A stretch of DNA of 64,000 nucleotides. It comes from Myxocyprinus asiaticus (Eukaryota; Chordata; Actinopteri; Cypriniformes; Catostomidae). This document shows positions 1 to 10,757 of this stretch, piece after piece. Numbering within the stretch: position 1 is the stretch's first letter; each line of letters starts with the position of its first letter. A model generated the notes under the pieces. The model was given only the letters and a program-made list of their open reading frames with translations. It searched no databases and had not been told where the DNA came from. A program made the position numbers and the translations under genes. The stretch is from the NCBI RefSeq assembly GCF_019703515.2, contig NC_059393.1, positions 9,441,501 to 9,505,500 on the forward strand, in the 5' to 3' direction.

Positions 1-116
1 AATCGAGTGTTCCCAGAAGTTCTTGCGTAAACTATCACATTTGATTATATTTTAATGAAATATTTATGTTTCATATCATTTTTTATATCTGTTATGTACA
101 TTGGGGTGTTTTAGTT

Positions 117-140
117 TTTGTGTGTGTGTGTGTGTGTGTG
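117..140. repeat. (GT)n microsatellite
   Basis: Uninterrupted GT dinucleotide run in AT-rich sequence. It has no coding value. Confidence 0.9.
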
Positions 141-280
141 ATGTTTTTGTTGTTTAGTTCATGTTTATAGAATTATTTTAGTGTCATGTGTGGTTTTTAC
201 AGTTAAGTTCTGGCAACCACAGCTGACAGTTTTTTTGTTTTTGTTTTTACAATATATTGAACAGAATTCTTTTACAGTGA

Positions 281-402
281 TGTCTGTCTGTCTATATCTA
301 TCCATGGGTCCTTCGAATCTATCTGTCTGTTTATCTGTTGATTCATCCGTTGTCTGTGTGTCTGTCTGTCTGTATGTGTGTCTGTCTGTATCTGTCTGTT
401 TT
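281..402. repeat. Imperfect (TGTC)n tetranucleotide repeat
   Basis: Short blocks of TGTC/TCTG separated by unrelated bases. The repeat keeps reading frames open on both strands here, so open frames at 165-570 are low-complexity artefacts. Confidence 0.75.
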
Positions 403-579
403 TTTACTGCTAAAATGAGCATATCTAAAGAAAATTCTTTCCTATATTCTTTGTGTTTGACAGTTGTGTATGACTGTAATCACTCAGTCATAATAAATGT
501 GCTGCGGAGACACTTCATTAGTCAGCTCTGTTGGGCTGATTCACTGGACTGTGGACAAGCAGCCCGATGAGAAACTCAG

Positions 580-2190
580 ACAAGCAGACTTACACACATA
601 ATTAGCCTCTAGAGTGGATATGGCATAGTGCACGTACACACACACACACACACAAACCAGGAATATCCCAACATGGTCATATGAGATCAAGGGAACTAGA
701 GAGAAAGCATATAGCCTAGTAACAGAAAGGGATGACAGGAGAGTGAATTACAGCCTAATGTTGCCACTAACAGGAAGAACTGTTGACAGCTCAGGATTAA
801 ACAGTTGTGTGATTTTTAGTACCGGGTGAGTGAGACAAAGAATACTTCGAGACAGAGAAATACAGCGAGTGTGAGAGAAGATCAGAGGTCAAGGATCTAA
901 TTAACACCAGCCACGAAGTGTTGAGTTAAAATATCTCAAACCATCAGCGTATTTTAACACCAGACGCCTCTATGGAAACCCGAATCTAAATAAAACAACA
1001 GCCCAAGACCGGAGGGACAACACGACTGTTTCACAATTCAAATTTCGAAAGAGACTTTTGCTTTTATTAGGAGACGTTCCGCTTTTTTTGAAACGGTGCA
1101 TTTGTTTATAGCACGATGGGGCTTTTCCTTCATATTTTGAAGAAGTATGGATGGCAGGATGAAAGGAAGAGTAGAAGCAGCTGATGTCTTCAAAGTGAGA
1201 AGGAAACTAAGATGGCCTTCTCATTTTTCCATAATATTTGAATTTTCAAATGGTCCTCCAACTGTGGGAAACCAATAGCAAATGACTTCAGACAGAGGTG
1301 TCATATTTAAATTGATGCGAATTAACACAAGGCTGTGAGGGACGGAAGTTCAATTCATATTTACAAAAAATGCTATAAAAATATATGATTTATTATTAGT
1401 TCATAATACCTAATTGATTAAGTTTCTTTTTACAAACAAATGCTCAGCTGAGAAACTTCTGGGTTCTTTTGGCACCACAGAAAAGAACTGCTTTCAATGG
1501 CCATTCGTTCAAATTGAGCTGAAAATACCCAAAATGTGCTGTTTGAGGGGTTGAAACATCCCATTTCCTACAGACTATTGGAGATTTGGGTGTCTTAAAA
1601 TTTTCATCATGATCATTGAATCTGGAAAAACTCAGGATTTCACATTTTATGATATTTCATGGATCACAGTCATTGTTATCGCGTCTGCTCTATTAGACTC
1701 AATTTCCCCACAGCTGCTATTGGCAGATTTTAATTTTCACAAAGGAATCACACAAACTGCTATTTTTAATTTCAAAAGTGTAACCACTTTGACAGATATG
1801 AGGCCAAATATGATCTACTGATGATCTTACTGACCAACCACGTCTCCACCATTGCAGCACATAGGGTACTGTTTTTGAAAGGACATGCAAATAAAAATAT
1901 TGCTTAAATGATGTCTTTGGATTTATTTTGAATGCATTAAGTAACTTGAATTTCAAATCTGACTGTTTTAAGTTTGAATATGATGATATTAAAGTCAAAC
2001 ATTGTTATTTACTGTATGTGGACCAATACCATACATGCATTTTGCATATCTGATGGTAGTTTTTATTTCTGTATGCCACATTTTTCAGGCTTTAGAAGTG
2101 TGTTAAACGCGTAAGAATGTGTATTCATCAACATGTTACATGTCCGACAAAATTATACAGGCCTATGTAACAGTATAAGGATACCTTGAG
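580..2190. other. Unassigned intergenic DNA
   Basis: AT-rich sequence with a short (CA)n at about 637-653. I see no supported exon, RNA gene or complete mobile element. Open frames at 1609-1821 and 1717-1998 overlap on opposite strands and have no recognisable motif. Confidence 0.5.
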
Positions 2191-2357
2191 CTAAATGGAT
2201 GGCGCCGAGTATGGCTGCTGCGTTGCAAGCTCCGACACAACATTGCAGTTTTTTGTTTGTTTTGTTTACAATTCTTATGTTTTTTGTCTTGGACATTGTC
2301 TGTCTTATTGTCTATGACAGACAAACACTTTTGGACATTGGTTCTGCAATTGTACAC

Positions 2358-2703
2358 TGTAAAGGAGGAGGCGAGAAGCAGCTTTCCTTGTTTAGGTAAG
2401 GGTTTATTTTTCCTCTTCGCAGCACAATTTACAGTCTCTCTTTAAACACTAAGTTAAACCAGTATCTCACACCGCTTCACAAAATAAACTCTCATTAAAA
2501 ATCTTTGCTCTGGTTCGGCTCTGTCTTGACCAGTCTCTTTCTCTCTCTCTCCCTCTTCTTCTTGCGGTGTGTCTATTTATGCCGCTCTCCCCGTGCTCAC
2601 TGAAATTAGAGACAGGTGTTAGACATAATTTCGCTCAGGTGTAAGCGCCCTTACCGCTTTCTCTCTCTCCGGAGAGATGCTTGACCACGCCCCCGCTGCC
2701 ACA
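2358..2703 (-). mobile_element. Solo LTR inserted in L2 copy 1
   Basis: A 346-bp sequence with TGT...ACA ends and perfect 5-bp flanking duplications TACAC (2353-2357 and 2704-2708). L2 copies 2 and 3 lack it at the equivalent site, so insertion is directly visible. Read on the minus strand it starts TGTGGCAGCGGGGGCGTGG, has a TATA-like CATAAATAG about halfway, an AATAAA signal near the end, and closes with CTTCTCGCCTCCTCC. No internal coding region is present, as expected after LTR-LTR recombination. The parent family (Gypsy or ERV-like) cannot be decided from the LTR alone. Confidence 0.85.
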
Positions 2704-3101
2704 TACACCGTAAACCGGACTTCAAATTCCTCAATGCCGACCCGCTGTTTACAAACACACCAGCAGAGCCCTTTGTCTGGGCAGCCCGGCTGCGGAAACG
2801 CAGAAGGAAAAGGGGAAGGAGAGCCGGCGTTCTCATCAGAGTAAGACGCTGCGCAAATCGACCCCCGCTACCCAGTATTCTACTGGCAAATGTTCAGCCT
2901 CTGGACAACAAGCTCTGCGAGCTGAGAGCATGGATCTCTTTCCAACGAGAGACGAGGGACTGCAGCATTATCTGCCTTACAGAAACTTGGATGTCTGCTG
3001 AGATTCCAGATTCAGCCATCAAACCCACAGGGTTCTCCGTGCACCGAGCGGACAGAGCAAAAGACCTCTCAGGTTAAAGCAGAGGTGGTGGTGTATGTTT
3101 T

Positions 3102-4196
3102 ATGATCAACAAATCTTGGTGTGATCAGAGGAACGTACATTCTATCAAGTCTTTCTGCTCTCCTGATCTGGAATTTCTCATGCTTTTGTGTCAACCATTC
3201 TGGCTACCGAGGGAATTCACAGCAGTCATTATCACTGCTGTGTATATCCCGCCACAAGCCAACACAGACCGGGCACTCAAGGAACTGTATGGGAGTATAA
3301 GTGAGCAGGAAACCGCGCACCCTGAGGTGCTTGTGCGGTTCATTGTGACCGGGGACTTTAACAAAGCCAATTTAAAATCAATCGCACCAAAATACCACCA
3401 ACACATCAGTTTCAACACACGAGGGGACCGGGTTTTGGACCATTGCTACTCTCCCTTCCGGGATGGCTACAAATCCCTCCCCTGCCCGCCATTTGGCAAA
3501 TCGGACCACTCTTTCATTCTGCTTCTGCCTGCTTACAGGCAGAAACTGAAACAGGAAGCACCCACCCTCAGAACGATCCAGTGCTTGTCGGACCAATCAG
3601 ATTCTACACTACAAGACTGTTTTGCTCACGTGGACTGGGAGATGTTCCAGTCTGCCCCTGATGACGACATCGAGGTATACGCTGGTAGCCTAATGTGTTT
3701 CATCAGAAAGTGCATAGAGGATGTTGTTCCGACCAAAACAATACGGATCTACCCCAACCAGAAGCCATGGATAAATAGCGATGTTCGAGCGGCACTTGAT
3801 GCGCTTTATTCTGGGAACATAGAGGAGCATAAACAAGCCAGTTATGTACTCCGAAAAACTATCAGAGCAGCAAAACGCCAGTACAGGAACAAGATTGAAG
3901 GACGGTTTAACACCACCAACTCTAGAAGAATGTGGCAGGGAATTAATGTCATCACGGACTTTAAAGGGAATAAAAACTCTGCCGTGAACACTGCTGCCTC
4001 TCTCCCGTATGAGCATAATACTTTTTATGCTCGTTTCAAGGGAAATAACACCGCCCTCGCGGAGAGAGCTCTCGCAGCCGAAGCTACAGAGGTTAGTTCA
4101 CTCTCTGTAGCGGATGTAACCCGATCCTTCCAACGGGTGAATATCCGTAAAGCTACGGGTCCAGACGGCATTCCGGGCCACGTCATCAGAGTGTGA
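3102..4196 (+). pseudogene. L2 endonuclease and RT N-terminal region, decayed
   Basis: An open frame of 364 codons covering the later part of the apurinic-type endonuclease (YIPP, VTGDFN and a terminal KSDHSFILL motif) and the start of the reverse transcriptase (RKATGPDGIPGHVIR, the LINE motif-1 region). The endonuclease N-terminus, including LTETWMS, is readable upstream at about 2880-3100 but is separated by a stop at about 3076. The frame ends at 4196 where related copies continue with ACANQLAG, so the reading frame is broken here. Confidence 0.8.
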
Positions 4197-4419
4197 GCGA
4201 ACCAACTGGCTGGTGTTTATACGGACATTTTCAACCTTTCTCCTTGTCTGTGGTCACCACATGCTTTAAAACGTCCACCATTGTGCCTGTACCAAAGCAA
4301 TCCAAAATCACTTGCTTAAATGGCTGGCGTCCTGTTGCTCTGATCCCCATCATCAGCAAATGCTTTGAGAGGCTAATCAGAGATTACATCTGCTTTGTGC
4401 TGCCTCCCTCACTGGACCA

Positions 4420-5346
4420 TTGCAGTTTGCTTACTGCAACAACTGCTCCACTGATGATGCCATTGCATCTGCACTACACACTGCTCTCTCCCACCTGGAA
4501 AAAAGGAACACTTATGTGAGAATGCTGTTTGTAGACTACAGCTCAGCATTCAACACCATAGTGCCCTCCAAGCTTGATGTGAAACTCCAGGCTCTGGGAT
4601 TAAACAGCTTGCTGTGCAGCTGGATCCTGGACTTCCTGTCAAGCAGACGCCAGGTGGTTAGAATGGGCAGCAACATCTCATCACTGACTCTCAACACTGG
4701 AGCCCCCCATGGCTGTGTTCTCAGCCCACTCCTGTATTCCCTGTACACACATGACTGTGTGGCAACACACAGCTCCAATGCCATCATTAAGTTTGCTGAT
4801 GATACGACGGTGGTAGGTCTGATCACTGACAATGATGAAACAGCCTACAGCGAGGAGGTTCACACTCTGACACGCTGGTGTCAGGAGCACAACCTCTCCC
4901 TCAACGTCAGCAAGACAAAGGAGCTTGTGGTGGACTTCAATGAGAAAAGACACAGGAGAAAAGATCACAGCCCCATCACCATCAATGGAATGCCGGTGGA
5001 GAGAGTCAGCAGCTTCAAGTTCCTCGGTGTCCACATCACTGAGGAACTCACATGGTCCATCCACACTGAGGCCGTTGTGAAGAATGCTCATCAGCGCCTC
5101 TTCTTCCTGAGATGGCTGAGGAAGTTTGGAATGAACTGCCACATCCTCACACGGTTCTACACCAGCACTGTAGAGAGCATCCTGACTGGCTGCATCACTG
5201 CCTGGTACGGCAATAGCACGGCCCACAATCGCAAAGCATTGCAAAGTGTGGTGCGAACTGCCAGACACATCATCGGAGGTGAGCTTCCCTCCCTCCAGGA
5301 CATATACACCAGGCGGTGTGTGAAAAAAGCTCGGAGGATCATCTGA
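4420..5346 (+). pseudogene. L2 reverse transcriptase core, decayed
   Basis: An open frame of 308 codons. It carries RT motif A ([12 protein letters not shown]), motif B ([17 protein letters not shown], where copies elsewhere in the window have PQG) and motif C (FADDTTVVG), followed by the L2-type thumb ([13 protein letters not shown], then [14 protein letters not shown]). It would make cDNA by target-primed reverse transcription at a nicked target. A frame shift separates it from the upstream part. The last stop at about 5344 truncates a conserved tail that is still readable to about 5480. Confidence 0.85.
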
Positions 5347-5941
5347 GACTCTAGCCACCCGAGCCATGGGCTGCTCTCACTGCTACCATCAGGCAGGCAG
5401 TATCGCAGCATCAGGACCCGCACCAGTCGACTTCATGACAGCTTCTTCCCCCAAGCAATCAGACTTTTGAACTCTTGATCTCTCACGATCTAATACATCC
5501 GCACTGCACTTTATTAATCTTACACTGGACTGTCATAAAGTATATTCTCTCTGAGAATATAAATGATGTTCTCTCTTAACAACACACTGGCAACCGACTA
5601 TCGACCCGACAGCCTGAATGTCAATACAGTACAATACAACCTACTGTACATTTTATATATACTATATATACTATTTTTTCATTGTATAATGTGTATTGTA
5701 TATTGTGTGTATTGTATACTGTACATTGTATATTATTATTTGTATATTGTGTTGTGTGTAATTATGTGTATATTAGATATGTAAATTGTGTTGTGTAAAT
5801 CTGATGTTTATTGTAAATTGGTATATGTCTCATCACTGTCATGACTGCTATGCTGCTCGGAACTGCACCCAAGACTTTCACCCACTATTGCACTTGTGTA
5901 TATGGTTGTGTGACAATAAAAGTGATTTGATTTGATTTGAA

Positions 5942-6190
5942 GGATGGGCAAGGAGGAGGCGGGAACCGGCTGAACAGTCAACATAAAGTTTTAATGCAAA
6001 ATTCAACATAAAACAAACATAAACAATAAGACAAACAGGCACACACAACACAGCCATGTGCGTGCGTGCATGTCTCTCTCTCTCTCGAACTGGTGCCTCC
6101 AGTTTATCTCGCACTCCCGCTGATCAGCTGATTCAGCGCCGGCCGTGCACCATCACAGCCTGGCCATGGCCTCCTCCTCGTCACAGCCTA
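5942..6190 (-). mobile_element. Possible solo LTR or LTR-like remnant
   Basis: A roughly 245-bp GC-richer block at the very 3' end of L2 copy 1. On the minus strand it starts TGTGACGAGGAGGAGG and ends with GGTTCCCGCCTCCTCCTTG, resembling the solo LTR at 2358-2703 and the block at 34733-34962. A TTGAA pair flanks it (5937-5941, 6191-6195), but the L2 tail is itself TTTGA-repetitive, so this duplication is weak evidence. Confidence 0.45.
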
Positions 6191-7630
6191 TTGAACCAAA
6201 TTTAAATAGTTTTTGTTGATAGTTCAGAATGAACCTACACATATTTTTAGTGTAAACTATAGATATCCAACTTTATATGAACAAACATTATTACAGTATA
6301 TACTGTAATACTTAAAAGATTATTAAAACTTCACACATAAAAGGTCCCCTTGGCAAAATTGTTTTTTAAAAACAATAAAAAATATTGTATTCAAAACAAA
6401 CTTCTGTTGTTATTTCTTTCATGCAAATTATGTTGCTCCTTCAATATTCAATAAAATAAATGTATTTCTTGAATCTTGATACACTCTGTGACCAGAAAAA
6501 AAGCAAATTTGACTTAAGGTATGCCTATAGCCCCATTGTACCCTCTCATCTAGCCATGCGTGTATGTAGCTGCCAAACTTAATACAGTGCATTGAAAGCA
6601 CTTAATAAAATCTACAAAAGCAGGAATTTGGTTTCTGTTATACATTAAGTTTGTAAATTAATGCACAAACAAATGCCAAACTGTTTGCATTTGCACTGTG
6701 CTTTGATTATAATGTTTCAAGTGTTTTAAACAACCCTCGTCCACCTGTCCATAATTTTAGACACTCTTCTGTAAAAACACGTTGCAAACAAACATTTCAA
6801 AGGTGCCGGTCACATATAACTTTGTGCTTTTGTAGCATGCTTTAGGATTGTGAAAAAGCGCCTGTCATACTGTAGGTCAAGGCCACACATTCTCATGAAT
6901 AATTATGAGGAGGTACAAATCGTGCATCATATCTAGAGACATTCTCTCAATATTGATTTTAAAGCTGGATAATAAATAGTCCCTATTCCTGATTTCCTTA
7001 ATAACAACAATTCTCTTAAAATTAAAAGTACAAGATTGTTCTCATTGTCTTTTATCTTGGGCAGCATAATAAGCATAATATTAGGTTGTTCATTTATGAC
7101 ACTTTAAGCACCTTTGTTTTACTTCGCAAATTACAAATAGCAAGTGTCCGTTTGATTTTATGTTTACTAATGTTTTATGAAAGGAGTTTTGATTGATACT
7201 TAATACATTGAAATTATTGATTACATATTAATTATAAAAATGCCAAGAATAATCCAAAAGCAATCTGATTAGATTACCTAAAAAGCATAATCTAAAAGAT
7301 TACGTTACTGACTACAATTTTGTTTGTATCATTTGTTAGCAGTATACTGGATTGCATGTTAGAAGTAATCTACCCAGCACTGGGTGTTCTACTGTAGATG
7401 TTTTGATGGTGTGATACAAAAGCTAGACATTTCTGACTGTGTGAAACACAGTGAATGAGTATACTTGTGTGTATTTGAAAGAGAGTTAGGGGGAAAAAAG
7501 GGAATTGGCTGAGTGTAAAACATTTCATTCAGCATTTTTCTTTATAGAGGGTGTGAGTGATTGTGACATATCCAATGAAAATACACATGTGAAAGGGGGA
7601 AATACCATCCCAATCCAAACATGCATGCAC
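6191..7630. other. AT-rich unassigned DNA
   Basis: Very AT-rich sequence with no open frame above 60 codons and no recognised element ends. Nothing supportable is seen. Confidence 0.5.
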
Positions 7631-7637
7631 GCACACA

Positions 7638-7950
7638 ACTTCTATTTATTTATTTATTTATTTTTATTTTTTATGTAAAGTTAATTATAAATACTACAGA
7701 CTAACCCATAACTAAAACATTTTTCTTTCTTTTTGTTTATTTATTTATTTATTTATTTATTTTTATTTTTTTGTGCATTTTTACAATTTCTTTTTGTTTG
7801 TTTTTTAGTTTTGTTTTGGTTTGGTTTGTTTTAGTTATTTTTGTTTTGTTTGTTTTTTTGTTTGGTTTGGTTTTTGGTTTTTAGTTTTTGGTTTTATTTT
7901 GTATTTTTTGTTTTGTTTTGTTTTGTTTTGATTTTTGTTTTGTTTTAGTT
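7638..7950. repeat. (TTTA)n and (TTTTG)n low-complexity tract
   Basis: Two TTTA runs (about 7641-7670 and 7735-7770) followed by about 160 bp of TTTTG/TTTGG pentamer-like repeats. All T-rich on the plus strand. Confidence 0.85.
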
Positions 7951-8297
7951 TTCCAGTTGAAGACATCCCTTAATGTCCTCAAAGGGAGGATTTGTCAGAT
8001 ATTGCTCCACTTTGGGTACAGTGTTGTCCCCTAACTAAAGCTAAGGATGGACACAAACACACACAATTTTGTAGAAATGTATACCATGCCAGGAACTGTC
8101 AGAGCAAGAGTGAGTTATATAGAAGTGTAAGATAAGCATTAGAGAGTATTACTGTGGTAGCAGGTGCAAAGACAGCACTGTGTGTTTGTGTGTGCGTGCT
8201 TGCATGTGCATGCGTATGTGTGAACTTTTAGTGTTGGTAGTCAGAGTGAAACACATGCCCCAAAGCGGATGCTTGAGCAGGGCGGTGATCTCTCTCA

Positions 8298-8320
8298 AAC
8301 ACACACACACACACACATTG
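8298..8320. repeat. (CA)n microsatellite
   Basis: A short CA run. It keeps opposing frames open at 8149-8499, which I do not treat as genes. Confidence 0.85.
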
Positions 8321-8519
8321 ACAGGCATCGTGCAGTTGAGAGACTCATGTTGGGTGGGCTTCTCTCTGTTGATCACCTTCTGAGGTTAGGAATTCTCAGA
8401 CCAGCAGAGACAGAGAGACATATTGACACAATACTGCACAATGAGGGAGCGAGCACTGGAATTACTGTATATTCCCAACATCAGCTGAACTTGAATTGAA
8501 TTGCCCCTCAAGCTAGATA

Positions 8520-8839
8520 TACTGTTGGGTCCAATTGTCTGATACAGGATAAAAAAAATAATAATTTTAAACCTGGAATTAATTTTTTTTAGGATCATGA
8601 AACATTTAAAACAAAGAAAAGTTCAAACGTAAATTGAAGAATAAATATTTCAGATTCTGCACTGTTTCTAAGTCAGTAATCAAATTAGCAAATTTGTGAC
8701 ATTGACAATGTTGACTCAATTCAACTTTTGTCTCAAATTGTTGTTGATAATATAATTTGTAATGAAAAAAATAAAATAAAAATTAGAAAGATGCAAGATG
8801 CATTTTCACTTGTGGTCTCAGACTTTGGACCCCACTGTA
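8520..8839. mobile_element. Tc1/mariner-type MITE
   Basis: A roughly 320-bp non-coding element with inverted ends: TACTGTTGGGTCCAATTGTC on the left and, in reverse complement, TACAGTGGGGTCCAAAGTC on the right. TA precedes the left end (8518-8519); the right flank is TG, presumably a decayed TA. The inside is AT-rich with no transposase. Known fish Tc1-like families have ends of this kind; the family name was not checked. Confidence 0.7.
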
Positions 8840-10093
8840 TGTCTTAGCACCCTGCATGCTTTATGATGTTATAATGAGTCATGTGATACGTGCCATGTAT
8901 AATTTTGTCTTTGGGGCAGACATTAGTCATACATACACACGAGACTAGGTTAAGACACAAAACCGTTCAAAGAGTTTAGATTTTCTGCAGATTAACTGTC
9001 AGATTGAATAAACAGCCCTCTGGACAGAACATTAATGTAGACCGTGCGATTGTGAGTGTGTTGTCTGTTTTATTCATGAAAAGAAAAATGTGCAGGTGTT
9101 CAGATTTGTGTGACTCATGCATCTGAAATCTTGTCTGTCTAGAGCTTACTGACAGGTAAGCACTCTGACGTAACAGCATACGTGTGTGTGTCTGTGTGTG
9201 ACTAAGACTTCACAGCTTTACAACTCCACTTTCCACACACACACACAAATACAAGTATTTGATAAATAAGGTTGTCCAGGATAATAAAAATGAGAAATCT
9301 TTTGACAATTTTGTCTTAAACATATATATTATCACGTCATTCTTATATTGTCCCCCAAAGGACTCTTATTTTGAAAGTTATAAGAGACTCTTAGTTTGAA
9401 GTTTTGTATCTTCCTCTGTTATGTCTGTCTTCTTGTCCTTTGCCCTAATTGTATCCCAGGTGTTCCTTGTCTCCTTGTTAGCCCAAGTGTATATATATCC
9501 TCTTGTTCTTTGTTCCTGTGTTGGTTCTTGTTTGTATGTAGTGTGTTGTTAACCAGCATATGGCTGTATTACCTTTTTTCCCGAATGTTACCTTCATCAT
9601 CATTGTATCCTGCTTAAGATGGCGCCGAGTATGGCTGCTGCGTTGCGTGCTCCGACCCAGTGTTGCAGTTTTTTGTTTGTTTTGTCTACAATTCTTATGT
9701 TTTTTGTCTTGGATGTTGTCTGCCTTATTGTCTAAGATAGACAAACACTTTTGGACATTGGTTCTGCAATAGCACACCGAAAGCCAGACTTTAAATACCT
9801 CAATACTGACCCACTGTTTACAAACACGACAGCGGAGCCCTTTGTTTGGGCAGCCCGGCTGCGGAAATGCAGCCAGAAAAGGGGAAGGAGAGCCGGCGTT
9901 CTCATCAGACTAAGACCTCACACAAATCGACCCCCGCTACCCAGTATTCTACTGGCAAATGTTTAATCTCTGGACAACAAGCTCTGCGAGTTGAGAGCGT
10001 GGATCTCTTTCCAACGAGAGACGAGGGACTGCTGCATTATCTGCCTTACAGAAACTTGGATGTCTGCGGAGATTCCAGACTCAGCCATCGACC

Positions 10094-10642
10094 GTGCACC
10101 AAGCAGATAGAGTGAAAGACCTCTCAGGTAACAGCAAAGGTGGTGGTGTATGTTTTATGATCAACAAGTTTATCAAGTCTTTCTGCTCTCCTGATCTAGA
10201 ATTTCTCATGCTTCTGTGGCGACCATTCTGGCTACCGAGGGAATTCACAGTGGTCATTATCACAGCTGTGTACATCCCGTCACAAGCCGGCACAGACCGG
10301 GCACTCAAGGAACTGTATGAGAGTATAAGCAAGCAGGAAACCGCGCATCCTGAGGCTGCGTTCATTGTGACCAGGGACTTTAACAAAGCTAACTTCAAGT
10401 CAATAGCACTGAAATACTACCAACACATCAGTTTCAACACACGAGGGGACCAGGTTTTGGACCATTGCTACTCTCCCTTCCGGGATGGCTACATATCCCT
10501 CCCCTGCCCACCATTTGGCAAATCGGACCACTCTTCCATTCTGCTTCTGCCCGCTAACAGGCAGAAACTGAAACAGGAAGCACCCGCCCTCAGAACGATC
10601 CAGTGCGGACCAATCAGATTCTATGCTACAAGACTGTTTTGA
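10094..10642 (+). pseudogene. L2 endonuclease fragment (copy 2)
   Basis: 182 codons parallel to the endonuclease of copy 1, with YIPSQAGTDRALKEL, VTRDFN (the catalytic GDFN has become RDFN) and KSDHSSILL. It ends where the frame breaks before the nested LINE. No active product is expected. Confidence 0.75.
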
Positions 10643-10757
10643 TCACGTGGATTGGGAGATGTGTAATGTGTATCATCAGGAAGTGCATAGAGGATGTTGT
10701 ACCGACCAAAACAATACGGATCTATCCTAACCAGAAACCATGGATTAATAGCGAACA

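Larger units (their letters stand above)
2198..5940 (+). mobile_element. L2-type LINE, copy 1 (near full length, decayed)
   Basis: Non-LTR retrotransposon of the L2/CR1 group. The start, GATGGCGCCGAGTATGG, recurs at 9618 and in reverse at 33278, which fixes the 5' end. An endonuclease region is followed by a reverse transcriptase, a 3' UTR of TGTA/TATT-rich sequence, and a tail of GTGACAATAAAAG plus TGATT/TTTGA repeats, as in L2 elements that end in short tandem repeats rather than poly(A). A solo LTR (2358-2703) interrupts it; without that it is about 3.4 kb. In-frame stops and a frameshift near 4190-4420 make it inactive. The exact clade (L2 or the related Rex1-like group) was not tested by alignment. 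Confidence 0.85.

Noticed and set aside
165..570. Overlapping open frames on both strands
   Set aside because: They are kept open by TGTC/GT repeats; the translations are repeats of TDRQ or VCLS type.
4681..5367. 228-codon minus-strand frame
   Set aside because: Antisense shadow of the L2 reverse transcriptase; the same shadow recurs at 16210-16820 and 31549-31893.
8149..8499. Frames with HTHTHT and CVCV runs
   Set aside because: CA microsatellite translated in different frames; no motif.
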